From Lachnospiraceae bacterium (GTDB taxonomy: Bacteria > Bacillota > Clostridia > Lachnospirales > Lachnospiraceae), in NCBI GenBank assembly GCA_017938145.1, contig JAGBCB010000030.1, positions 1-42,541 on the forward strand: a stretch of DNA of 42,541 nt. Reading direction: 5' to 3'. The notes beneath the pieces are model-generated. The model did not search any database. It had not been told where the DNA came from and was given only the letters and a program-made list of their open reading frames with translations. This document shows positions 18,667-25,881 of the stretch, in pieces. How positions within the stretch are numbered: the stretch's first letter is position 1; the number at the start of each line of letters is the position of its first letter. Position numbers and translations under genes: made by a program.

Positions 18667-19653
18667 ATGAGTATCAGAGTCGGAATCATGGGTTACGGTA
18701 ACTTAGGAAGAGGCATTGAGTGTGCATTAAAGCAGAATAGTGATATGGAACTGGTGGCAGTGTTTTCCAGAAGAGACCCTGCAACTGTAAAGATTTTAAC
18801 TGAAGGTGTAAAGGTATATAAGGCAGAAGAAGCAGTAAATCATAAGGATGAAATCGATGTTTTAATCCTTTGCGGCGGCAGCGCTACCGACCTTCCGGTA
18901 CAGACACCGGAATTTGCCAAGAATTTTACGGTGGTGGATAGCTTTGACACCCACGCAAGAATTCCGGAGCACTTTGCAAATGTAGATGCAGTTGCAAAGG
19001 AAAACGGTAATGTGGCAGTAATTTCCGCAGGCTGGGACCCAGGCATGTTCTCTTTAAACCGTCTGTATGCCAACGCAATTTTGCCGGACGGCAAGGACTA
19101 TACCTTCTGGGGCAAGGGCGTCAGCCAGGGTCATTCCGATGCTATCCGCCGGGTAGAAGGCGTGGCAAATGCAAAGCAGTATACCGTGCCGGTTGATGCG
19201 GCTCTTGCGGCAGTAAGAAGCGGTGCTAATCCTGAACTTTCCACCAGAGAAAAGCACACCAGAGAATGTTATGTGGTGGCAGAGGAAGGCGCAGATAAAG
19301 AAAGAATTGCGGCTGAAATCAAGTCCATGCCAAATTACTTTGCAGACTATGACACCACGGTTAACTTCATTACCGAAGAAGAACTTAAGAAGAACCATGC
19401 AGGCATTCCGCACGGCGGCTTTGTTATCCGCAGCGGCAAGACCGGCTGGAATTTAGAAAACAATCATATCATTGAGTACAGCTTAAAGCTTGACTCCAAT
19501 CCGGAGTTTACGGCCTCTGTTATTGTGGCATGCGCCAGAGCGGCGGTCCGCATGAAGAACGAAGGAATGAAGGGTTGTAAGACTATTTTTGATATTCCGC
19601 CGGCATATCTTTGCAATATCAGTGCGGAAGATTTAAGAGCACATTTGTTGTAA
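18667..19653 (+). CDS. ddh: meso-Diaminopimelate D-dehydrogenase
   Basis: A 328-residue enzyme (EC 1.4.1.16) that makes meso-diaminopimelate from tetrahydrodipicolinate with NADPH and ammonia in one step, for lysine and peptidoglycan. The N-terminal Rossmann motif GIMGYGNLGRGIE (residues 6-18) binds NADPH. LCGGSATDLP, SFDTHARIP, SAGWDPGMFSLNR and KGVSQGHSDAIRRVEGV are the segments that form the substrate pocket in this family. Length and start agree with the family; GAAGGAGG lies 7 bases before the ATG. It stands in its own unit with a clear promoter and no lysine riboswitch. The gene marks a DAP-containing cell wall. Confidence 0.95.
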   Translation: MSIRVGIMGYGNLGRGIECALKQNSDMELVAVFSRRDPATVKILTEGVKVYKAEEAVNHKDEIDVLILCGGSATDLPVQTPEFAKNFTVVDSFDTHARIPEHFANVDAVAKENGNVAVISAGWDPGMFSLNRLYANAILPDGKDYTFWGKGVSQGHSDAIRRVEGVANAKQYTVPVDAALAAVRSGANPELSTREKHTRECYVVAEEGADKERIAAEIKSMPNYFADYDTTVNFITEEELKKNHAGIPHGGFVIRSGKTGWNLENNHIIEYSLKLDSNPEFTASVIVACARAAVRMKNEGMKGCKTIFDIPPAYLCNISAEDLRAHLL

Positions 19654-19670
19654 TTATTTTTATCATTTAT

Positions 19671-19821
19671 AAAATTGAGAGGCATATTTATCCTGCCAGA
19701 ACGCGCTTTCGCTCCTTCACGACGTAACGGTACTAGGTTCGAGGCGACTTTGTCGCCTGACCTCACCAAGTGCCGACATCGTTCCAGGGTTCTGTTCGGA
19801 TAAATATGCCTCTTCAATTTT
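19671..19821. repeat. Long-armed hairpin element after ddh
   Basis: AAAATTGAGAGGCATATTTATCC (first arm, 19671-19693) pairs with 19798-19821 with one bulged base, extended by CAGAAC (19697-19702) with GTTCTG (19789-19794). The loop of about 85 bases is GC-rich and contains its own hairpin GGCGAC-TTT-GTCGCC (about 19744-19758). No open frame is convincing. It may serve as a terminator for ddh, although only a short T-run follows. The loop carries ACGCGCT, also present in the loop of the hairpin at 23284-23363, which suggests a dispersed element family. Confidence 0.6.
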
Positions 19822-19887
19822 GCATAAGTTATAAAAATAAAAGACAATAATGTACATTAAGTTTTCATTAGAAAAGAGAAGATATGC

Positions 19888-19916
19888 TTTAAACTTCCTT
19901 TGAGATGTGATAGAAT
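19888..19916 (+). promoter_or_regulatory. Probable promoter of uppP
   Basis: An extended -10 (TGA-TAGAAT, hexamer 19911-19916) is preceded at 17 bases by a weak TTTAAA. It lies 31 bases before the uppP start codon. Confidence 0.5.
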
Positions 19917-19946
19917 GTGCGTAGATTTTGAAAAAGGAGTATAGGA

Positions 19947-20777
19947 ATGGAATTCTTAGAGATTTTGAAAGTTATTTTTTTAGGTATCGTAGAGGGCATC
20001 ACGGAGTGGTTGCCGATTTCCAGTACCGGTCATATGCTTTTGGTGGATGAGTTTATCACTTTAAATGCGGTAGATGATGAGTTCAAGGAAATGTTTTTCA
20101 TTCTCATTCAGCTGGGTGCTATTTTTGCGGTAATCCTGTTGTTTTGGAAAAAAATGTGGCCGTTCCAGTTTAAGGATAAGAGCAAGCCTGTGATTTTAAA
20201 GGATACTTTTTCTGTTTGGTTTAAGGTAGTGGTAGCTTGTATTCCGGGTGCTGTTGTAACTATTTTGTTCGATGATTATGTGGAAGCACACTTCCAGACT
20301 CCGGCGGTTATTGCAGCGGCACTGATTTTGTACGGTATTGCTTTTATTGTCATCGAAAAGTGGAATAAGACCAAGACTCCAAAGGTAGCAACCCTTGACG
20401 ATATTACATACAAAACCGCATTGTTAATCGGTTTGTTCCAGGTGCTCTCCATTGTGCCGGGTACTTCCCGTTCCGGTGCAACCATCATCGGTGCATTGCT
20501 CATCGGAGTTTCCCGTGTGGCAGCGGCAGAGTTCACATTCTTCCTGGCAGTACCGGTTATGCTTGGTATGAGCGCGTTAAAGCTCCTTAAGTTCGGTTTT
20601 GATTTTACCGGAACCGAAATTGCGGTTTTGGTACTTGGTATGGCAACTGCGTTTGTAGTGAGTGTGCTGGTAATCAAGTTCCTTATGAGCTACATTAAGA
20701 AGAAAGATTTTACCGTGTTTGGCTGGTACAGAATTGTGCTGGGTGCGGTGATTATTGCTTATACGTTGATAAAGTAA
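19947..20777 (+). CDS. uppP: Undecaprenyl-diphosphatase UppP/BacA
   Basis: A 276-residue integral membrane enzyme (EC 3.6.1.27) that removes a phosphate from undecaprenyl diphosphate to recycle the lipid carrier for peptidoglycan; overexpression confers bacitracin tolerance. The two signature regions are present: EGITEWLPISSTGH (about residues 17-30), holding catalytic Glu and Ser/His, and PGTSRSGATI (about 171-180). About eight hydrophobic helices fit the family and length. AAAAAGGAG precedes the ATG. Located next to ddh, another wall-precursor gene, but with its own promoter. The 3' end overlaps the convergent downstream gene by 19 bases. Confidence 0.95.
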   Translation: MEFLEILKVIFLGIVEGITEWLPISSTGHMLLVDEFITLNAVDDEFKEMFFILIQLGAIFAVILLFWKKMWPFQFKDKSKPVILKDTFSVWFKVVVACIPGAVVTILFDDYVEAHFQTPAVIAAALILYGIAFIVIEKWNKTKTPKVATLDDITYKTALLIGLFQVLSIVPGTSRSGATIIGALLIGVSRVAAAEFTFFLAVPVMLGMSALKLLKFGFDFTGTEIAVLVLGMATAFVVSVLVIKFLMSYIKKKDFTVFGWYRIVLGAVIIAYTLIK

Positions 20778-21142
20778 TGGGATACTAAAAGATTAACATA
20801 TTCCGGGTTTAATGGAGTATGTTTGGTTTCATAAGTAGTAATTAAATTTATAGTTGGGAAAATGCCGTGTGAAGCGTAGAGTTGAAGCTTCAACATGGCA
20901 TTTTTTCTGTATCCGGGGTCATCTATAAGGCCAAAATGTTCCCAATAATAGAATTCTCCGCTTTTGGGATGACGAATGGTAAAGTCGGGAAACAGGGTAG
21001 TATGGTACCATTTATGGTATTTGCCGTTGGTTGTGCAAAATAGTTTTCCTTTTGGAAGAGATTGTATTTGCTTTTCTAAATTTGATATTTTTATTTGCAA
21101 TTTCTGATGTTCCTTTGATATTTCTTCATGAATCATAGGCAT
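20759..21142 (-). CDS. Short nuclease-fold-like protein, probably cut down
   Basis: A 127-residue protein. After a coiled N-terminus (KEHQKLQIKISNLEKQIQ) comes a pattern I know from uncharacterised clostridial proteins of about 250-300 residues: LPKGKLFC, FPDFTIRHPKSGEFYYWEHFG, DPGYRKNAMLKLQLYASHGI and LITTYETKHTPL. The D...(E)xK-like strands suggest a restriction-endonuclease-type fold. Only the C-terminal half of that family seems present. AAAGGAG lies before the start, and the second ATG (21136) has better spacing, so the gene may begin there. It overlaps the uppP end by 19 bases. Base composition is lower in GC than the neighbours, which fits a transferred remnant. No function can be assigned. 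Confidence 0.55.
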   Translation of the reverse strand: MPMIHEEISKEHQKLQIKISNLEKQIQSLPKGKLFCTTNGKYHKWYHTTLFPDFTIRHPKSGEFYYWEHFGLIDDPGYRKNAMLKLQLYASHGIFPTINLITTYETKHTPLNPEYVNLLVSHYFINV

Positions 21143-21649
21143 GAACTCCTTTGCGTTATATTTTGGGTTGGGGATTTTGTTTAATGATTAAGAACAGTGA
21201 ATGATTTTATACTATTGGGGATTTGATTAAAGTAAAGCATACGTATGGTAAAAAGTAAAGGTATTTTTGATATAGAATGCGTCTTTTTTTAGTTTTTGGG
21301 CGAATAGAGAAATTTTGAGGAGTTTCTAGATAAAAAAAGCGCTGAAAGTGAACAGTTGTCACGATTTGGCCGGAACTTTGGGCATATAGAAGAAAAAAGC
21401 TGGAAATATGTCTAAAAATGCGAAAAAAATGGGCGAGGTGGTAAGGTTTTTTTTCATTCGCCCAATCGAGACTTTATGAGAGTATATCATGCCTAAATGT
21501 GACCAAAGAAAGTTGCTTTTGAGGAGTCTAAGTGACTGTTCACAAGCGTAAAGTGAATAAATCGCTAGATTATTCGTTTATATTAAGTCAAAACTAAAAC
21601 AAAGGTTAAGCAAAAACTTTAAAACTAAAGTATTTTATGAAAAAAACAG
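21143..21649. other. Long regulatory-looking region upstream of araA
   Basis: About 500 AT-rich bases without a supported gene. TTGGGCGAAT occurs at 21296-21305 and, inverted, at 21456-21465; a degenerate copy ATGGGCGAGG (21429-21438) forms the dyad TGGGCGA-N21-TCGCCCA with the latter. GTGAACAGT (21348-21356) is inverted as ACTGTTCAC (21535-21543), and both are preceded by TTTTGAGGAGT. These paired motifs look like binding sites for one or two sugar-responsive regulators. Regulator identity is unknown. Confidence 0.5.
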
Positions 21650-21678
21650 TTGGAAAATTTGAAAAGATATGGTATGAT
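21650..21678 (+). promoter_or_regulatory. Promoter of araA
   Basis: TTGGAA (21650-21655), a 17-base spacer and TATGAT (21673-21678) with an upstream TG dinucleotide form a good promoter 71 bases before araA. Confidence 0.8.
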
Positions 21679-21706
21679 AGATACATAGGGCAAAAAGGGA
21701 GTTTCC

Positions 21707-21730
21707 ATGCCCGAAGGAGAGATTTCTTAG
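21707..21730 (+). other. Possible 7-codon leader peptide before araA
   Basis: ATG at 21707 opens the frame MPEGEIS and stops at 21728-21730. AAGGGAG lies 5 bases upstream. The region GGGCA (21688-21692) and TGCCC (21708-21712) can pair and would enclose this ribosome site. The araA ribosome site follows eight bases after the stop. It may be translated, but conservation is unknown. Confidence 0.25.
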
Positions 21731-21748
21731 TTATAAAGGAGGATACTT

Positions 21749-23245
21749 ATGTTAGCAACAAAGAATTACAAGTTCTGGTTCTGTACAGGTTCCCAGGATC
21801 TGTACGGTGACGAATGTCTCGCAAACGTAGCAGAGCATTCCAAAATTATCGTAGCAAAGTTAAATGAGTCCGGCGTACTTCCATTCGAAGTAGTTTGGAA
21901 GCCAACCCTCATCACAAACGAACTTATCCGTAAAACTTTCAACGAGGCAAATATGGATGAAGAATGTGCCGGCGTTATTACCTGGATGCACACCTTCTCC
22001 CCTGCAAAGAGCTGGATTTTAGGCCTTCAGGAATACAGAAAGCCATTACTTCACTTACATACACAGTTCAACGAAGAAATTCCTTATGACACCATCGACA
22101 TGGATTTCATGAACGAGAACCAGTCTGCACACGGTGACAGAGAGTACGGCCACATCGTTACAAGAATGGGCATCGAGCGCAAGGTTATCGTAGGTCACTG
22201 GGCAGACATAAACGTACAGGAAAGAATCGCTTCCTGGATGAGAACAGCCATCGGTGTTATCGAAAGCAGCCACATCCGCGTTATGAGAATTGCAGATAAC
22301 ATGCGTAACGTAGCAGTTACCGAAGGTGATAAGGTAGAAGCTCACCTGAAGTTTGGTTGGGAAATTGACGCTTATCCGGTAAATGAAATCAATGAGAGTG
22401 TTGCTGCAGTTTCTGATGCAGATACTAACGCATTAGTAGAAGAGTACTACTCCAAGTACGACATTTTATTAGAGGGCAGAGACCCTGAAGAGTTCAAGAA
22501 GCACGTTGCGGTTCAGGCAAAGATTGAACTTGGTTTTGAGCGCTTCTTAGAAGAAAAGAATTATCATGCCATTGTTACCCACTTCGGTGACCTTGGTGCC
22601 CTGCAGCAGCTTCCTGGTCTTGCTATCCAGAGACTGATGGAAAAGGGCTACGGCTTCGGCGGCGAAGGTGACTGGAAGACGGCAGCTATGGTTCGTCTCA
22701 TGAAGATTATGACCCAGGGCGTAAAGAACGCAAAGGGTACTTCCTTCATGGAAGACTATACTTATAACTTTGTTAAGGGTAAGGAAGGCATCCTGCAGGC
22801 TCACATGCTTGAAGTTTGTCCGACCATCGCAGACGGTCCAATCAGCATTAAGTGCCAGCCGCTCTCCATGGGTGACAGAGAAGACCCAACCAGACTGGTA
22901 TTCACTTCCAAGGAAGGCCACGGTATTGCCTGCTCCTTAATCGACCTTGGCAACCGTTTCCGTCTTATCATCAACGATGTAAACTGTGTAAAGAATGAAA
23001 AGCCAATGCCAAAGCTTCCGGTTGCAACCAACTTCTGGGTTCCGGAACCAAACCTTTACACAGGTGCAGAAGCTTGGATTTTAGCCGGTGGTGCACATCA
23101 CACTGCATTCTCCTACGACTTAACTGCAGAGCAGATGGGTGACTGGGCAGCAGCAATGGGCATCGAAGCTGTTTACATTGATAAGGATACTACCATACGC
23201 CAGTTCAAGAATGAACTGATGTGGAACAGTGTGGTTTACAGATAA
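21749..23245 (+). CDS. araA: L-arabinose isomerase
   Basis: A 498-residue cytoplasmic, metal-dependent enzyme (EC 5.3.1.4) that converts L-arabinose to L-ribulose. Family landmarks are FCTGSQDLYGDE at the N-terminus, ITWMHTFSPAKSWI, the FGGEGDWKTAA segment and HMLEVCPTI carrying metal-binding Glu/His, and the late GGAHHTAFS. The length equals that of typical AraA. AAAGGAGG lies 6 bases before the ATG. The gene is monocistronic, with its own promoter and terminator; araB, araD and a transporter are not in the window, so the rest of the pathway must lie elsewhere. Codon use is markedly biased, as expected for a strongly expressed enzyme. Confidence 0.97.
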   Translation: MLATKNYKFWFCTGSQDLYGDECLANVAEHSKIIVAKLNESGVLPFEVVWKPTLITNELIRKTFNEANMDEECAGVITWMHTFSPAKSWILGLQEYRKPLLHLHTQFNEEIPYDTIDMDFMNENQSAHGDREYGHIVTRMGIERKVIVGHWADINVQERIASWMRTAIGVIESSHIRVMRIADNMRNVAVTEGDKVEAHLKFGWEIDAYPVNEINESVAAVSDADTNALVEEYYSKYDILLEGRDPEEFKKHVAVQAKIELGFERFLEEKNYHAIVTHFGDLGALQQLPGLAIQRLMEKGYGFGGEGDWKTAAMVRLMKIMTQGVKNAKGTSFMEDYTYNFVKGKEGILQAHMLEVCPTIADGPISIKCQPLSMGDREDPTRLVFTSKEGHGIACSLIDLGNRFRLIINDVNCVKNEKPMPKLPVATNFWVPEPNLYTGAEAWILAGGAHHTAFSYDLTAEQMGDWAAAMGIEAVYIDKDTTIRQFKNELMWNSVVYR

Positions 23246-23283
23246 GAAAGAAGCTTTGTACGTAAACACTAATTAAATAAAAG

Positions 23284-23370
23284 AGAAACCGGAATATTCC
23301 ACGCGCTCCTCGGCTAATGCTTCGCATTCCCGAAAGTCGCTGCTTTGGAATATTCCGGTTTCTATTTTTT
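23284..23370. terminator. Bidirectional terminator hairpin with a long GC-rich loop
   Basis: A perfect 18-base stem, AGAAACCGGAATATTCCA (23284-23301) with its reverse complement at 23346-23363, is followed by ATTTTTTT. The minus strand also has a U-rich exit. The 44-base loop contains AATGC-TTC-GCATT, nested within TCGG/CCGA, and starts with CGCGCT as in the element after ddh. It separates convergent araA and folT. Confidence 0.85.
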
Positions 23371-23385
23371 TACATAGAATTTAAA

Positions 23386-24462
23386 TTAAGCTTCTTTCTG
23401 ATCTGTAACATCGGTTCCGCGTCTGCCGGTGTTATCCGGAAGTAAAAAGCGACGAAGTTGCTGGAACATAACAAGTAAAAAGAAATGTACAATTGTATCC
23501 GCAGGAATTTGAATTAAATTCTTGAGGGTACGTGCCGGAAGTATTGCCCAGAAGGCTTTCCCGTAGTAGATAGAATACAGGTAGGTTCCAAAAAGGATAT
23601 TTAAAAATATTTTTACAATAATCTGAGCGGTAAATATTTTAGCAAGAGAATGTAAATTTGTTTTTATCCAGGAACCTGCGGTAGGAGTATGTGGCTTTTT
23701 TATAGATAAATTATAATAAAAAGTACCATAAACCAAGCCGCCTAATATAGCCTGAATGTTATAACCGATGCTGTAGGCATAGCCTTTGGTAAAACATTCA
23801 ATGGCATCAACGATACCGGCAAAAAGCATTCCGATGGTAGGTCCAAACATGAAGTCTACAATACGGTTTGGAAGACCGGAAACACCAACCTGGAATAAAG
23901 GAATTTGGAAAGACGCAAAGTTAAGTGCAATAGCCAAGGCGGCCATCATACCGCATATAACCAGGTTGCGTGTAACAAATAAATGCTTAAAGGAATCTAT
24001 GTAAAGATATTTAATTTTAGCAACAAAATCGCTTCGAAGCATGCAGACAAAGCTGTAAATGAGGAGTAAAAGGTTTAAACCGAGATAGCAGTAAAGAAAT
24101 CCGGTAAAACAGGAACTCTGTTCGGCGAATAAAGGCGGTAACAGATAGATAAAAAACGCTGTATTTCCAAGAAAACCAAGTAAAACAAAGTCAAAAGCAA
24201 GACCGTCTTTGCCATAGGCAGTGAAAACAGCGGAAATAATATACAAAAACAGTGCCGCAACAAATGCAATATACAGATAAGTTGGCAGTGCGGACTTATA
24301 ATTCCCTAATTCAAAGAGTGCATCTTTATTCTTGAGAATGTTAAATACAGTAATTTTCATGGAATCAAATTGCAGCATAGGGAAAACTGCCAGGATTACG
24401 TTGAGTAGAACAAGGAAGGCAAATGCACCTTTTTTGGAACTACTGACATGATTTGTTTGCAT
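23386..24462 (-). CDS. folT: Folate ECF transporter S component, with extra N-terminal membrane domain
   Basis: A 358-residue membrane protein. Residues about 170-350 match FolT-type substrate-binding subunits of energy-coupling-factor transporters: VTRNLVICGMMAALAIALNF, GVSGLPNRIVDFMFGPTIGM, FAGIVDAIECF and the closing helices. Such subunits bind folates and work with the shared EcfT/EcfA module, which is not in this window. The first about 165 residues add four hydrophobic segments; usual FolT proteins are about 170-190 residues, so this is a long form. The folate assignment is strengthened by the THF riboswitch upstream. AGGAGGAG lies 8 bases before the start. It is monocistronic and ends at the long-loop terminator. 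Confidence 0.85.
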   Translation of the reverse strand: MQTNHVSSSKKGAFAFLVLLNVILAVFPMLQFDSMKITVFNILKNKDALFELGNYKSALPTYLYIAFVAALFLYIISAVFTAYGKDGLAFDFVLLGFLGNTAFFIYLLPPLFAEQSSCFTGFLYCYLGLNLLLLIYSFVCMLRSDFVAKIKYLYIDSFKHLFVTRNLVICGMMAALAIALNFASFQIPLFQVGVSGLPNRIVDFMFGPTIGMLFAGIVDAIECFTKGYAYSIGYNIQAILGGLVYGTFYYNLSIKKPHTPTAGSWIKTNLHSLAKIFTAQIIVKIFLNILFGTYLYSIYYGKAFWAILPARTLKNLIQIPADTIVHFFLLVMFQQLRRFLLPDNTGRRGTDVTDQKEA

Positions 24463-24557
24463 AAAAAAACTCCTCCTTTGTGCAGATTCGTTGGTCTACA
24501 ACATGGAGAAGCGAATATGTATCGCATGGCAGTGCCATGGAAACGTCCATGTATGTA

Positions 24558-24654
24558 GCAGCGGGATGCGAACCTCGTACCGCAAGCGAATGCTTTTCGT
24601 CCGAGTGACAACTCCCTGTTCACCCGGCACTTAACGCGCGAGATTCTACTCTGC
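24558..24654 (-). ncRNA. THF (tetrahydrofolate) riboswitch
   Basis: Read on the minus strand, the segment carries the THF aptamer landmarks in order: GCAG closing P1, GAGTAGA, GCGTTAAGTG, ACAGGGA, a variable hairpin, GGTACGAGG, then GCATCCCGCTGC closing P1. These agree with the known class consensus. About 96 bases separate it from the folT start. The folT ribosome site (plus 24471-24477) can pair with GGAGAAG (24505-24511), so control of translation start by hiding the site is plausible; no terminator with a U-run is seen between them. Ligand and location agree with folate uptake. Confidence 0.9.
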
Positions 24655-24670
24655 AGATTTTTTTGGTATT

Positions 24671-24706
24671 ACAACACAAAAAGTTAAAGTAGTTTGTTTG
24701 TGTTGT
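24671..24706. promoter_or_regulatory. Perfect 10-base inverted repeat between divergent folT and methylase genes
   Basis: ACAACACAAA (24671-24680) and TTTGTGTTGT (24697-24706) are exact inverted repeats with a 16-base spacer. It lies just upstream of the THF riboswitch on one side and about 100 bases before the FliB-like gene on the other. It is placed like an operator for one or both promoters. The binding protein is unknown. Confidence 0.45.
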
Positions 24707-24803
24707 TTATGATATGATACTAGCATATGCAGAAAGTATAGCAGAAATTTTCAAAATGTAAAGTACTTTTTTTAATTAAAGCAGAAAAGAAAGTGTGGCA
24801 GCA

Positions 24804-25880
24804 ATGATACATCGTTTTCCAAATTACTATAAAGAGTTTTCCTGTATTGCCGACAAGTGTGAGGCAACCTGCTGTGCGGGCTGGCAGATTGTGGTGGATG
24901 AAGATTCCCTAAAGAAATATAAAAAGGTAACAGGTCCGTTTAAACAGCGGATAAAGGACGGCGTGGATTTTAAAGAGGGAGTCTTTTATCAAAATCCGGG
25001 CAAGCGTTGTGCGTTTTTAAATCAGCAGAACCTGTGCGATATGTACACTGCCCTGGGTGAGGATTCTTTTTGTGAAACCTGCCGCAGATATCCGCGTCAT
25101 ATCGAAGAATTTGAGAATGTCAGGGAATTTACATTGTCTGCCTCCTGTCCGGAAGCGGCAAGAATACTGCTGTCACAAAAGGAACCGGTGCGGTTTTATG
25201 AGGTAGAGATTGAAGCAGACGAGGAAGAGTTTGATGATTATGACCCGATGGTGTATGAGAAACTGTTAGAAGCCAGAGGGGAGATGTTAAAACTTTTGCA
25301 AAACCGCAACATCCCGGTAAAAGAGCGTGCGGCGGGATTATGGGATTTTATCCAAATTTTCCAGAAGGAAATGGACGAAGGCACCTTGTTTGCGGATGAC
25401 AAAATATATGAAAAACTGATTCAGCGAGATCCGGAAACCTCTTATGAAGAGGCAAAGGCGTTGTTTTCGCTGTTGCATAATCTGGAGTTTTTAGCGGATG
25501 ACTGGGAAGAGACGCTTGGCAAGGCGGAAGGCTTGCTTTATGGAAAAGAAGCCGATACATACCAAAGTATCAAGAATGATTTCGACTCGTGGAAAGCTGT
25601 AAATTTTCCTGACTGGGACATTATGACGGAGCAGCTTCTGGTGTACTTTATTACTACCTATTTTTGCGGCGCAGTGTATGATGAATACGTGGCATCCAAA
25701 GTGAAAATGTCGGTGTGCAGTGTGTTTTATATAGAGGAACTGGCAACAGCGCAGTGGGTTAAAAACTCCGGAACCTTGTCTGACGCGGAGTTCACTCGGA
25801 TTGTGTACCGCTACTCCAGGGAACTGGAGCATTCCGATGAAAACCTGATTACCATGGACCGGATGATGGAGGAAATATAG
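24804..25880 (+). CDS. FliB-family lysine-N-methylase
   Basis: A 358-residue protein with the cysteine pattern of FliB-type flagellin lysine methylases. It opens with PNYYKEFSCIADKCEATCCAGWQI, then GKRCAFLNQQNLCDMY, FCETCRRYPRH and SASCPEA, about nine cysteines in the first 125 residues, likely ligands of an iron-sulfur cluster. FliB methylates surface lysines of flagellin in Salmonella. No flagellar genes are nearby, so the target here is open. The ATG at 24804 gives the family start; an in-frame GTG at 24795 is possible, and no strong ribosome site separates them. The stop lies one base before the CotH lipoprotein start, which points to co-translation. Confidence 0.85.
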   Translation: MIHRFPNYYKEFSCIADKCEATCCAGWQIVVDEDSLKKYKKVTGPFKQRIKDGVDFKEGVFYQNPGKRCAFLNQQNLCDMYTALGEDSFCETCRRYPRHIEEFENVREFTLSASCPEAARILLSQKEPVRFYEVEIEADEEEFDDYDPMVYEKLLEARGEMLKLLQNRNIPVKERAAGLWDFIQIFQKEMDEGTLFADDKIYEKLIQRDPETSYEEAKALFSLLHNLEFLADDWEETLGKAEGLLYGKEADTYQSIKNDFDSWKAVNFPDWDIMTEQLLVYFITTYFCGAVYDEYVASKVKMSVCSVFYIEELATAQWVKNSGTLSDAEFTRIVYRYSRELEHSDENLITMDRMMEEI

Positions 25881-25881
25881 A

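Noticed and set aside
19671-19821. A tRNA-like fragment (GGTTCGAGGC) in the hairpin loop
   Set aside because: No acceptor or anticodon arms fit, and the long outer stem explains the region better.
24481-24654. A third copy of the long-armed hairpin family upstream of folT
   Set aside because: The conserved blocks match the THF riboswitch in order and the location before folT agrees.
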